Part shown: piece by piece, positions 15,545-24,164 of the stretch | Position numbering within the stretch: the stretch's first letter is position 1 | Layout: every line of letters starts with the position of its first letter | Source: M3007 sp044226205 | Lineage (GTDB): Bacteria > Bacteroidota > Bacteroidia > Chitinophagales > Saprospiraceae | NCBI GenBank assembly: GCA_044226205.1 | Contig: JBGAHL010000016.1 | Coordinates: 1 to 64,000, forward strand | Direction: 5' to 3' | Length of the DNA: 64,000 nucleotides | Made by a program: the position numbers and the translations under genes | Notes under the pieces: generated by a model | Told to the model about the DNA's origin: nothing | Database searches by the model: none | The model's input: only the letters and a program-made list of their open reading frames with translations

Positions 15545-16006
15545 ATGGCCAATACTTACACTCAACTCTACATCCAGTTGGTTTTTGCTGTTAAACACAG
15601 AAATGCACTCATTGAAAAAAGTTGGAAAGAGGAGATACACAGGTACATCACTGGGATCGTGGAAAATAATGGTCATAAACTACTGCGTGTACATGCCATG
15701 CCAGACCACATCCACATTTTGATCGGTTATCATCCCGATCAGTCCATCGCGGATCTGGTAAAAGAAATCAAAATGTCGTCCAATCATTTTATCAATGAAC
15801 AAAAGCTAAGTTCACGGCTGTTTGCCTGGCAAAAAGGATACGGAGCATTTTCTTACAGCCGCTCACAAGTACCGATGGTAGCGCGATATATTGAAAATCA
15901 AGAGCAGCATCACGCCGGCAAGAATTTTCAGCAGGAATATTTGAGTATCCTGAATAATGCCGGAGTTCCTTCCGATCCCCGTTATTTGTTCGAGTTTTTT
16001 GATTAA
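15545..16006 (+). CDS. Y1 (IS200/RAYT-like) single-strand transposase
   Basis: 153 residues, full length for the Y1 transposase family. The HUH motif is visible in HAMPDHIHILIG, and the catalytic Tyr is the one in VPMVARYIENQEQHH. Such enzymes cut and join single-stranded DNA at hairpin sequences. The gene opens with MANTYTQLYIQLVFAVKHR, typical of the group. No obvious IS605 accessory gene (TnpB) is nearby, and the upstream region is the palindromic repeat array, so a REP-associated (domesticated) role is possible. The rnz gene begins 10 bases after its stop and may depend on its transcript. Confidence 0.92.
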   Translation: MANTYTQLYIQLVFAVKHRNALIEKSWKEEIHRYITGIVENNGHKLLRVHAMPDHIHILIGYHPDQSIADLVKEIKMSSNHFINEQKLSSRLFAWQKGYGAFSYSRSQVPMVARYIENQEQHHAGKNFQQEYLSILNNAGVPSDPRYLFEFFD

Positions 16007-16016
16007 AACCGAACTC

Positions 16017-16943
16017 ATGCAACTCACCATCCTCGGCAATGGCTCTGGCGGCCCGTTTCAGGGCAGGCATTACACGGCGCAGATTTTACAGGTCGATAAC
16101 CATATTTACCTGATCGATTGCGGCGAAGGTACCCAGATGCAAATGCATCGTTTTCAGGTGCGTTACGACCGGCTGGAACAAATTTTTATCAGCCACCTGC
16201 ACGGCGATCATGTGTTCGGACTGGTAGGTCTGCTGACCTCCTGGTGCCTCAAAAGACGCACCCTTCCGCTCGATATTTATGCGCCGCCGGGCATGGAAGA
16301 ACTGATAACCACCAACCTGCGCCTCTGCGGCGTACGGGTGCCGGTCACTTACCCCCTGCGATTCCACGTCGTGGATGCGGCGGTGTTTGCCAAAGTTTTC
16401 GAGACGCCGACCCTGGAAGTGTACAGCGTGCCGCTCGAACATCGGGGCGTGGAATGCTGCGGCTGGCTGTTTCGGGAAAAACCGCGCCTGCGCAACATCC
16501 GCCCCGAAAAAATTACCGAATACGACATTCCCTACACCCTGTTGCCGGGCATCAAGGCCGGGCAGGATCTCGTTTTGCCCGGCGGCCAGATCGTGCCCAA
16601 CGAAGACCTGACTTTGCCGCCCCGCGCCCCGCTCAGCTACGCTTTTTGCAGCGATACGTCGCCGTCCGAACGGGTCGCCGAATGGGTGCAAGTGGTCGAT
16701 CTGCTGTATCACGAAGCCACGTTCCTCTCCGAGCATACGACCGAGGCCGAACTGTCCGGGCACTCCACCGCCGCGCAGGCGGCGCAAATCGCACGACAGG
16801 CCGGCGTCGGGAAACTGCTTTTGGGACATTTTTCAGGCCGCTACAACGACACCGACGGGCATCTGGCCGAGGCGAGGGCAGTTTTTGACCGCACGGAAGC
16901 AGCAGAAGAAGGCAAAACCTACGAGGTGGAACACCGCGATTGA
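16017..16943 (+). CDS. rnz: Ribonuclease Z (tRNA 3' endonuclease)
   Basis: 308 residues from the ATG at 16017, chosen because MQLTILGNGSGGP is the family start. A metallo-beta-lactamase fold zinc enzyme that removes 3' trailers from tRNA precursors. The metal motif is SHLHGDHVFGLVGLL. Further ligands lie in AFCSDTSPSE, LLYHEATFLSEH and LLLGHFSGRY, and HSTAAQAAQIA is also conserved. It directly follows the Y1 transposase gene (10-base gap). Confidence 0.95.
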   Translation: MQLTILGNGSGGPFQGRHYTAQILQVDNHIYLIDCGEGTQMQMHRFQVRYDRLEQIFISHLHGDHVFGLVGLLTSWCLKRRTLPLDIYAPPGMEELITTNLRLCGVRVPVTYPLRFHVVDAAVFAKVFETPTLEVYSVPLEHRGVECCGWLFREKPRLRNIRPEKITEYDIPYTLLPGIKAGQDLVLPGGQIVPNEDLTLPPRAPLSYAFCSDTSPSERVAEWVQVVDLLYHEATFLSEHTTEAELSGHSTAAQAAQIARQAGVGKLLLGHFSGRYNDTDGHLAEARAVFDRTEAAEEGKTYEVEHRD

Positions 16944-16988
16944 ACTTTTACCTCCTGCATAATTTCCCCGAAAAAGTATCTTCGCCCG

Positions 16989-17816
16989 ATGCAATTCAAG
17001 CGACTTTCCGGGCTTATTCTGGCGCTGCTGAGCAGTGCGGCGGTGCTGCATGCACAGGTTTTTATGCGGGCCTTCGATCCTGCTCCAGCGCTGGGCATGG
17101 GCGGCGCCAATGTGGCTTATCCCGACCCTACCGCCGGCCTGGCCAATGAAGCGGCGCTCGTATTCCAGCCCCGTTGGGGTTTGTTGCTGGGCTCCGCCCT
17201 GCCGTACGCCGTGGAAGGCTGGACGACCGCGAATTTTCAGGCCTACACCAGCATCGACGCCAACAGCAGCGCCGCGATCGACATTGCCCACAATGGCACT
17301 GCCGCTTATCAGGAACAGCGTTTTCGCCTGCAGTACGCGCGCCGTGCCGGCGCCAAGTTCGCGTTCGGGGGCAGCGCCGACCTGATGCGCGTGTCGGCGC
17401 AGGACTACGGTTCCGCCAATGCGTTCAGTTTCGGACTCGGGGTGCTGGCCCAACCCGTCAAAAACCTCTGGCTGGGCGCCCGGGTGCAAAATCCGCTTCA
17501 AGTCAAACTTGGCGACGATATCCTGCCCGCCACCTTGCGCGTAGGCGCCGCCTGGCGCAGCTCGAAAACCCTGCTGTGGCTGCTCGAAGCGGAAAAAGAC
17601 CTCGAACGCCCCGCACAAATTCGCGCAGGGCTGGAGTATCGCCCCTTGCCTTCCCTGTTTTTGAGAGCGGGCATTCGGAGTGCGCCCGGGAGGATGTCGC
17701 TCGGGGCAGGTTTTTTGTTAAAAAATGGACTGGCACTGCATGCCGCGGCCGAATGGCACCCGGTTTTGGGCGTCACACCAGCCGCCGGCATCAGCTACAC
17801 GGCCGCCGCGAGATAA
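16989..17816 (+). CDS. PorV/PorQ-like outer membrane protein
   Basis: 275 residues with a signal peptide (LILALLSSAAVLHAQ). The early motif LGMGGANVAYPDPTAGLANEAAL resembles the MGGA...NPA start of PorV/PorQ and FadL-like barrels. Beta-strand alternation continues to the C-terminus (FLRAGIRSAPGRMSLGAGFLL). PorV and PorQ are outer-membrane proteins of the type IX pathway. This copy is shorter than PorV, so it is called only as PorV/PorQ-like. It lies 45 bases after rnz and 44 bases before a dehydrogenase gene, possibly one transcript. Confidence 0.6.
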   Translation: MQFKRLSGLILALLSSAAVLHAQVFMRAFDPAPALGMGGANVAYPDPTAGLANEAALVFQPRWGLLLGSALPYAVEGWTTANFQAYTSIDANSSAAIDIAHNGTAAYQEQRFRLQYARRAGAKFAFGGSADLMRVSAQDYGSANAFSFGLGVLAQPVKNLWLGARVQNPLQVKLGDDILPATLRVGAAWRSSKTLLWLLEAEKDLERPAQIRAGLEYRPLPSLFLRAGIRSAPGRMSLGAGFLLKNGLALHAAAEWHPVLGVTPAAGISYTAAAR

Positions 17817-17860
17817 ACCCCTGTCAACTTTTCCCCTGTATTCAAGCTAACTATCCAAAT

Positions 17861-18748
17861 ATGCACCACATTACAGTTATCGGCGGTGGCACCATGGGCA
17901 ATGGCATCGCACACGTTTTTGCACAATACGGATTCAAGGTCACACTCGTCGACGTGGCACAGGCCGCGCTCGACAAGGCCCGGGCGACCATTGAAAAAAA
18001 CCTCGACCGGCAGGTCGGAAAAGGCGCCATCAGCGAAGCCGACAAAGCCGCTACCCTCGACCGGCTGACTTTCCAAACTGACCTTGCCGCAGGCGTTCAA
18101 CACGCTGACCTGGTCGTGGAAGCCGCCACGGAAAACGTGAACCTGAAACTCAAGATTTTTATCGACATCGATCAGGTGGCGCCCGCCGGCTGCATTCTCG
18201 CGACCAATACTTCCAGCATCAGCATCACGAAAATCGCCGCCGCGACAAAACGCCCCGACAAGGTGATCGGCATGCACTTCATGAACCCCGTGCCGGTAAT
18301 GAAACTGGTCGAGGTGATTCGCGGCTACGCGACCTCCGACGAGGTGACGACCCAAATCATGGACCTGTCGCGGACGCTCGAAAAAGTGCCCGTGGAAGTC
18401 AATGATTACCCCGGGTTCGTGGCCAACCGCATCCTCATGCCGATGATCAACGAAGCCATCTTCACCCTCTACGAGGGCGTGAGTGGCGTGGCGGAGATCG
18501 ATACGGTGATGAAACTCGGCATGGCGCACCCCATGGGACCGCTCCAGTTGGCCGATTTTATCGGCCTCGATGTTTGTCTGGCCATCCTGCGTGTGTTGCA
18601 CGAAGGCTTCGGCAACCCGAAATACGCGCCCTGTCCCTTGCTCGTCAACATGGTGACGGCCGGCAAGCTGGGCGCCAAAAGCGGGGAAGGGTTTTACACT
18701 TATACTCCCGGCTCCAAGGATCTGGTGGTTTCGCCGCGCTTTCGGTAA
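17861..18748 (+). CDS. 3-hydroxybutyryl-CoA dehydrogenase
   Basis: 295 residues from the ATG at 17861; a longer in-frame opening upstream lies within the preceding gene and is not used. NAD-binding Rossmann motif IGGGTMGNGIAHVFAQ at the N-terminus, with D at the end of beta-2 (VTLVDVAQ). The catalytic region is TNTSSISIT, then GMHFMNPVPVMKLVEVI, with NDYPGFVANRILMPMINEA and MGPLQLADFIGLD. The enzyme interconverts 3-hydroxybutyryl-CoA and acetoacetyl-CoA. No thiolase or crotonase gene is close by, so the pathway (fatty acid or butanoyl metabolism) is not fixed by context. Confidence 0.93.
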   Translation: MHHITVIGGGTMGNGIAHVFAQYGFKVTLVDVAQAALDKARATIEKNLDRQVGKGAISEADKAATLDRLTFQTDLAAGVQHADLVVEAATENVNLKLKIFIDIDQVAPAGCILATNTSSISITKIAAATKRPDKVIGMHFMNPVPVMKLVEVIRGYATSDEVTTQIMDLSRTLEKVPVEVNDYPGFVANRILMPMINEAIFTLYEGVSGVAEIDTVMKLGMAHPMGPLQLADFIGLDVCLAILRVLHEGFGNPKYAPCPLLVNMVTAGKLGAKSGEGFYTYTPGSKDLVVSPRFR

Positions 18749-18823
18749 TTCGAGCCCGTGCAGGAGTCGGGCATCAAACATTGCGACTGAATGCCCGATT
18801 CCTGCGCCACATTTCACTGCCGT

Positions 18824-19387
18824 ATGGAACAACTCGAACGGGCCCTGGACCAGATTTATCCTTTGCCGCAGCCGGCGAGAGCCACTTTCCTGGCCGCGTG
18901 GAGCCGTGCCGAGTATCCCAAAGGGCATTTATTGCTGCCCGAAGGAAAAGTGAGCCATTACTTCTACTTCGTCAGGCAGGGCCTGGTCCGTATTTTTTAT
19001 CATAAAGGCAAAAACGAGATCACGGAATGGCTGACGATGGACGGCCGCTTTTTCCTTTCCATTACCAGTTTTTTCAAACGCGCACCCAGCCGCCTCATCA
19101 TTCAGTTGCTCGAACCCTCGGAGATCCTGTTTATCCATCACGATGCGTTCATGCAACTTTGCCGCGAATACCACGACGTGGAGCGGCTTTTCCGGCTCAT
19201 GCTGACCGATTCTCTGCTGCTTTCGCAACAGCGCGTCGATTCTCTGCAGTTCGAGACCGCCCGTCAGCGTTATCAAAAATTGCTGACCTCGCATCCGGAC
19301 ATCGTGCAGCGCGTGCCGCTGGCGTACATCGCTTCTTTCCTCGGCATCACACAGGAGACCCTGAGCCGCATCCGCGCGGCATACTGA
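18824..19387 (+). CDS. Crp/Fnr-family transcription regulator
   Basis: 187 residues from the ATG at 18824 (an ATG at 18791 adds 11). An N-terminal cyclic-nucleotide-binding-type beta barrel (KGHLLLPEGKVSHYFYFVRQGLVRIFY) is followed by a helical linker and a C-terminal winged helix (VPLAYIASFLGITQETLSRIR). The barrel does not show a clear intact cAMP phosphate-binding cassette, so ligand binding is uncertain. Bacteroidota have many regulators of this short type. It sits between the dehydrogenase and a beta-glucosidase gene on the same strand; no target site was identified. Confidence 0.88.
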   Translation: MEQLERALDQIYPLPQPARATFLAAWSRAEYPKGHLLLPEGKVSHYFYFVRQGLVRIFYHKGKNEITEWLTMDGRFFLSITSFFKRAPSRLIIQLLEPSEILFIHHDAFMQLCREYHDVERLFRLMLTDSLLLSQQRVDSLQFETARQRYQKLLTSHPDIVQRVPLAYIASFLGITQETLSRIRAAY

Positions 19388-19501
19388 CGCATTATTTGAC
19401 ATTTGTCAAAAGCAAACCTGCGCTCCTCCTCCCATCTTTGTTACCTCATTGCTGCGCAGCAAAAATTTGTTCCCGTTCAACGTTTCAACTGCTTGAAAAC
19501 G

Positions 19502-21853
19502 ATGGTAAAATTTTTGCTTCCCGCCCTCTCGGGCCTCCTTTTTTGCTCCGCTCTTTTTGCCCAAAACACCGACTACCACGCCCGCGCCAAGGCGCTGGTG
19601 GCGCAAATGACCCTTGAAGAAAAAGCCGGCCTGTGCTCCGGCCAGGATTTCTGGAGCACCAAGCCGATCCCCCGGCTCGGTATTCCCTCGGTGTTTATGA
19701 CCGACGGCCCGCACGGCCTGCGCAAAGCCGTGGGCACCGACCTGGCCAACAGCGTGCCCGCTACCTGTTTCCCGACTGCTTCCGCACTGGCCTCCTCCTG
19801 GGACGTCGATCTCATCGGTCAGGTCGGGGTGGCGTTGGGACGCGAATGCCAGGCCAACGATGTGCAAATCCTGCTCGGGCCGGGCGTCAATATGAAGCGC
19901 TCCCCTTTGGGCGGCCGCAACTTTGAGTATTTTTCTGAAGATCCCGTGCTGTCGGGCCAGATTGCGGCCGCCCTGATCAACGGGGTGCAAAGCCAGGGCG
20001 TAGGCACTTCGCTGAAACACTTCGCGGCCAACAACCAGGAATATGAGCGCATGACCATGAGTTCTAACCCCGATGAGCGCAGCCTGCATGAAATCTATTT
20101 TCCTGCCTTTGAAATTGCCGTAACCAAGGCGCAGCCCTGGTCGGTCATGTGCGCGTACAACAAACTGAACGGCGTGTATTGCGCCGAAAATCCCTACCTG
20201 CTCACCGATGTGCTGCGGCGCGACTGGGGCTTTCAGGGCTTCGTGGTGTCCGACTGGGGCGCCGTCAACGACCGGCCGACGGGCGTCGCGGCGGGCCTGA
20301 ACCTTGAAATGCCGTCGAGCGGCGGCCGCAACGACCAGAAAATCATTGCCGCCGTCCGCTCTGGTCAGTTGAAGGAGACCGATCTGGACCGCTCGGCGAC
20401 CGACCTGCTGGCCGTGCTGTTGAAGGCTTACAATGCACGCCGTCCGGGTACGCGTGTCGACGTCAATGCGCAGCATGCGCTGGCTCGTCAGGTTTCGGCC
20501 GACTGTGTGGTGTTGTTGAAAAACGAAGGGCAAATCTTGCCGGTTCAGCCGGGCAAGGTGAAAAAAGTGGCGGTAATCGGGAGTTTTGCCAAAAATCCCC
20601 GCTTTCAGGGCAGCGGCAGTTCGCAGGTGCGCCCCACGCAGGTCGTTAATGCTTACGACGAATTGTCCAAAATTTTGTCGCCCGCGACCAGCCTGAGCTA
20701 CGCCGAGGGCTACCGCCCCGACGGCAGCAGCAGTGAGGAATTGCTCGCCGAGGCGCGCCGACAAGCCAAAAACGCCGATCTGGCTATCGTTTTCGTGGGT
20801 TTGCCCGACTCGTACGAGTCCGAAGGCTACGACCGCGCAGGCATCGATTTGCCCGAATGGCACAACCGGCTGGTGGCCGCCGTGGCTGCCGAACAATCCA
20901 ACCTGGTCGTCGTGCTGATCAACGGCTCGGCCGTCGCGATGCCCTGGGCTGCGCAGGCCGATGCCATCGTGGAAGGCTGGCTCGGCGGGCAAGGCGGCGG
21001 TGGCGCTCTGGCCGATGTGCTCACGGGGCGCGTCAATCCGTCGGGCAAACTTTCCGAGACGTTCCCCGAACGACTGGAAGACACGCCTTGCTACCTCGAT
21101 TTCCCGGGCAAAGGCGGCGAAGCGCGCTACGGCGAAGGTATTTTTATCGGCTACCGTTATTACGACAAGAAAAAAATCGCCCCCCTGTTCCCCTTCGGTT
21201 TCGGGTTGAGTTACACCACTTTTTCTTTTGAAAAAATGAGTCTCAGTGCGTCGTCTATCAAGGACACGGACCCGCTGACGGTTGACATTACGGTCAAAAA
21301 CACAGGAAAAGTGGCCGGCAAAGAGGTCGTCCAGCTGTACGTCAGGGAGCCCAACGCCCCGGTCATCCGCCCGGAAAAAGAACTGCGGCATTTTGCCAAA
21401 GTCAGTTTGCAACCCGGCGAAAGCAAGGTGGTTCGTTTCGAACTGTCGTACCGCGATTTCGCCTGGTACGACCCGGCCGTACACGCCTGGCAGGTCAATT
21501 CGAATCAGTTCATCATCCTTGCCGGCGGCTCATCGGCCCAGTTGCCCCTTCAGCAAAATGTACAGGTGGAAGCAACGCGGAAATTGTACCCGCCCCTCTC
21601 GCGCAATTCCATGTTGAAAGAATTTGCCGCCAACCCCAAAGGCCGGTTCGTGTACGACGAAATCACGGCATTGTTGACGGCCACCGATCCCAATGCGCCC
21701 AAAATGACGCCCGAAGAGGCCGAAATACGCCGCAAATCGAGCGCCATGATGTTGACGTTCATGCAGGACATGCCGGTGTACAAAGTCGTGTACATGTCGC
21801 GCGGCCGCCTGACCGACGAACGCCTGAACGATATGTTGAGCCGGATCAAATAG
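19502..21853 (+). CDS. GH3 family beta-glucosidase (secreted)
   Basis: 783 residues from the ATG at 19502, which gives a signal peptide (MVKFLLPALSGLLFCSALFA). It hydrolyses beta-linked glucosides or related sugars outside the cytoplasm. N-terminal GH3 barrel: MTLEEKAGLCSGQDFW, then LGPGVNMKRSPLGGRNFEYF, KHFAANNQEYER, and the nucleophile Asp in FVVSDWGAV. The GH3 C-terminal sandwich (VGLPDSYESEGYDR, FPFGFGLSYTTFSFE) and a fibronectin-like domain follow. The last about 60 residues are an extra charged helical tail. It is convergent with the cytochrome gene, with only 2 bases between stop codons. Confidence 0.93.
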   Translation: MVKFLLPALSGLLFCSALFAQNTDYHARAKALVAQMTLEEKAGLCSGQDFWSTKPIPRLGIPSVFMTDGPHGLRKAVGTDLANSVPATCFPTASALASSWDVDLIGQVGVALGRECQANDVQILLGPGVNMKRSPLGGRNFEYFSEDPVLSGQIAAALINGVQSQGVGTSLKHFAANNQEYERMTMSSNPDERSLHEIYFPAFEIAVTKAQPWSVMCAYNKLNGVYCAENPYLLTDVLRRDWGFQGFVVSDWGAVNDRPTGVAAGLNLEMPSSGGRNDQKIIAAVRSGQLKETDLDRSATDLLAVLLKAYNARRPGTRVDVNAQHALARQVSADCVVLLKNEGQILPVQPGKVKKVAVIGSFAKNPRFQGSGSSQVRPTQVVNAYDELSKILSPATSLSYAEGYRPDGSSSEELLAEARRQAKNADLAIVFVGLPDSYESEGYDRAGIDLPEWHNRLVAAVAAEQSNLVVVLINGSAVAMPWAAQADAIVEGWLGGQGGGGALADVLTGRVNPSGKLSETFPERLEDTPCYLDFPGKGGEARYGEGIFIGYRYYDKKKIAPLFPFGFGLSYTTFSFEKMSLSASSIKDTDPLTVDITVKNTGKVAGKEVVQLYVREPNAPVIRPEKELRHFAKVSLQPGESKVVRFELSYRDFAWYDPAVHAWQVNSNQFIILAGGSSAQLPLQQNVQVEATRKLYPPLSRNSMLKEFAANPKGRFVYDEITALLTATDPNAPKMTPEEAEIRRKSSAMMLTFMQDMPVYKVVYMSRGRLTDERLNDMLSRIK

Positions 21854-21855
21854 CG

Positions 21856-23835
21856 CTATTGGCGCACCACCTTTTGAGAATACCGGCCTCCCCGGCTGGT
21901 TTCCACGGTGATGAAATACATGCCCCGTTCGGCCGGCAGCCAGATGGTGTTGTCGGCCGAACGATCCCAAACCAGTCGCCCTTTGGCGTCGTACGCGCGC
22001 ACGCTGCGGAGGGTTTCGCCGGGCGCTGTCGAGACGAACACGCGACCGTCGTTGCTCAGGGTCGGGCTGATGCGCACTTGCGAGGCCGCTACGGGACGGG
22101 TGGAGAGCGGCGTGACGACCACCGGGCCGAGCGTTTTTTCCGCGACCAGCACGGGGCTGCGGTCGGCGGCTTCCAGCATGACCTTGAACGAATCGATCTC
22201 GGGCGACGACCATTCGAAAATCGGCACCATCCATTTGGGCGGCAAACTTTGGTACCAAACCCGCGCCGTGACGGTCAGCGTGCCCTCGTAGCCGTCGAGC
22301 GGAATGCGGTAATGCACCCGGTCGGAGCCCGAACCTTCTACTCCGTCGGCATTAAAATTAAAATCAGGATCGCTCAACGCCCCGCCGACAATGGCTGTGG
22401 TGTCGTAGGTCGGGTCGCCGAGCGAGAAGCCGGCGGGCACGAGGCGGTTGTCTTTCATGGCGCTGTGGCAACGTTCGAGCACGTTGGTGAAATTGCCCGC
22501 CACATCGCCCGGCACGAGTTCGTAAATCTGCACCTGATCGGCCCGATTGATGACATTGTAGTGCGGTTCGAAATTGGGGTCTTCGTCGGGCAAACTGTAA
22601 TCTGGGTCATAACGCCCGGAGTGGAACACCGTTTCTCCGCTTTCATTTTTCACCTCAAACTCGATCCATGCGCGGCGGGCCGGGTAGCCAGAGGGGAATT
22701 TGTGGCCCGCCTTGTTGACCAAACTCAGGTCGAACTGCACGGTGTCGCCGTTGAGGTCGGCTGCCGAGAGGGACATGTCGAGCGATTTTTGCTGCAACAT
22801 GCGCAGGGTGGCGGCGATGGTGCTGTCGAATTGTTCCGCCTGCGCCGGAATCTGGAGCGCTTCCCGATTGTCGCGCAGCAATTTGAGCATAGTCACGTTG
22901 GCGCCGGCCAGTTCGTGCAGTCCGAAAGGCGATTTTGGGGTCAGAAACTGGTAGTTGGCGGAAATGATGATCTCGTCGTTGATCTGCGGGACGTGGCAGG
23001 TCTGGCAACTGACGTTGTCGTGCTGCTTGTCGTAACGAGAGTTGAGCCACTCGTGGTAAGTCGCCTGCTCGACAAAACTCGTACCGGTCAGGTTGCCCTG
23101 CAAATCGACGGCGTCGGTGATCAGGGTATGGCAGCCTGCGCAAAGTCCGCCGTCGGCGATGTGCGGGCCAAACAGCGGTGTGATGCCCACGAAGTTGTGC
23201 ATGGGCGGCGCAAAAGAGAATTCATACGGCCCGTAGGCGATGCGAATAAAATTGGTGTCGAAATACAGGTTGCCGGAGTTGAGCAGGCCCAGCATTTGCG
23301 GCGATTGCGCATGACAAGCCTGGCAGGTGACGCCGTCGAGGCCCAGGGTGTCGGTGTAGAGGTCGGCGAGGGTGTAAAACTCCTCGTGGCGTTTCAGCTT
23401 GGCCTGGTAGTGGCCCGCCGGCGCATGGCAGGAGGTACACTTGTTTTGCAGTTCGTTGCTATGGGCCGGGTTGACCAGAATTTCATGGGTCACTTTGGCC
23501 CGCCAGAACGGGTCGCGGGCGCTGTTGGCCATCATTGTGGAGCGCCAGTCGTCGTAAATGTTCACGTCTTTGCCGTCGGTGGTCACCAGCGCAAACATAT
23601 TCGGATCGTGGCCGTGGCAGCCGCCGCAGGTTTTGGAGGTGGGAAAAAGAATGTTGGAATCGATAGGAAGCAGGTCGGGGGAGTTGTGACCGATGGCCTG
23701 GCCTTTCATAAAAGCCTGGAAAAACTCCAGTTCAGCCGCACTGTGAAAAGTTTTTTGGTCGCGGGAAAAGGGGAAAAGTGCGAGCAGCACAACAGCGAGC
23801 GGCAGAGAAAAAGCCAGTAGCGTATATTTTTTCAT
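21856..23835 (-). CDS. Pentaheme cytochrome c with T9SS sorting domain
   Basis: 659 residues with a signal peptide (LLAFSLPLAVVLLALFPF). Five CXXCH heme motifs are visible in the first half: CGGCH, CTSCH, CQACH, CAGCH and CQTCH. The second half has beta-sandwich segments with no heme sites, and the C-terminus (SVRAYDAKGRLVWDRS, then GMYFITVETSRGGRYSQKV) is a T9SS sorting domain. The combination predicts a heme protein placed on the outer surface. The substrate is unknown; similar multiheme proteins take part in extracellular or periplasmic electron transfer. A -7 box lies at 23867-23874. Confidence 0.88.
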   Translation of the reverse strand: MKKYTLLAFSLPLAVVLLALFPFSRDQKTFHSAAELEFFQAFMKGQAIGHNSPDLLPIDSNILFPTSKTCGGCHGHDPNMFALVTTDGKDVNIYDDWRSTMMANSARDPFWRAKVTHEILVNPAHSNELQNKCTSCHAPAGHYQAKLKRHEEFYTLADLYTDTLGLDGVTCQACHAQSPQMLGLLNSGNLYFDTNFIRIAYGPYEFSFAPPMHNFVGITPLFGPHIADGGLCAGCHTLITDAVDLQGNLTGTSFVEQATYHEWLNSRYDKQHDNVSCQTCHVPQINDEIIISANYQFLTPKSPFGLHELAGANVTMLKLLRDNREALQIPAQAEQFDSTIAATLRMLQQKSLDMSLSAADLNGDTVQFDLSLVNKAGHKFPSGYPARRAWIEFEVKNESGETVFHSGRYDPDYSLPDEDPNFEPHYNVINRADQVQIYELVPGDVAGNFTNVLERCHSAMKDNRLVPAGFSLGDPTYDTTAIVGGALSDPDFNFNADGVEGSGSDRVHYRIPLDGYEGTLTVTARVWYQSLPPKWMVPIFEWSSPEIDSFKVMLEAADRSPVLVAEKTLGPVVVTPLSTRPVAASQVRISPTLSNDGRVFVSTAPGETLRSVRAYDAKGRLVWDRSADNTIWLPAERGMYFITVETSRGGRYSQKVVRQ

Positions 23836-23866
23836 GGAAAGTCAGCAGCGGTTTGATTTGACCGGC

Positions 23867-23874
23867 CAAAAATA
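23867..23874 (-). promoter_or_regulatory. Bacteroidota -7 box for the pentaheme cytochrome
   Basis: TATTTTTG on the reverse strand fits TAnnTTTG, 31 bases upstream of the ATG. Confidence 0.5.
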
Positions 23875-23943
23875 GGGGCTTGGTAAATGCAAGCGAGCGT
23901 TAGAATGCTATTTGTCAAAACGAGACGGAAAGGAGGGCGGAGA

Positions 23944-24146
23944 GGTGTGGGTTTGGTGGACAGGATTTACAGGATTTTTTTGATTAAAAAGGGGAGTAGA
24001 CCTTGCCAATGTTGTTTTGGCGGTGGGAAAAGGAAAGGGCGGAGAATCTACCCGCACGCGGCCGCCCAGACAACCAATTACTCAACCACAATTTATCCCC
24101 ATTTTAATCAAAAAATCCTGTAAATCCTGTCCATCAACCCCACACC
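23944..24146. repeat. Inverted repeat with 50-bp arms (caggatttacaggattttt type)
   Basis: The left arm 23944-23994 (contains ggacaggatttacaggattt) and the right arm 24097-24146 (contains aatcctgtaaatcctgtcc) are complementary with a few mismatches, separated by about 100 bp of GC-rich sequence. It fills the 330-bp gap between the cytochrome and nuclease genes. No coding function. Confidence 0.85.
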
Positions 24147-24164
24147 TGTCCCGCAAAAAAACGG

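Noticed and set aside
17174..17860. N-terminal extension of the 3-hydroxybutyryl-CoA dehydrogenase frame
   Set aside because: The extension lies inside the PorV-like gene in another frame and is Arg-rich; the family starts at MHHITVIGGG at 17861.
19406..21484. 692-codon reverse frame over the GH3 gene
   Set aside because: Shadow of the beta-glucosidase gene; no signal peptide or known motifs.
21859..23820. 653-codon forward frame over the cytochrome gene
   Set aside because: The reverse frame encodes five CXXCH motifs and a sorting domain; the forward frame has no recognisable features.
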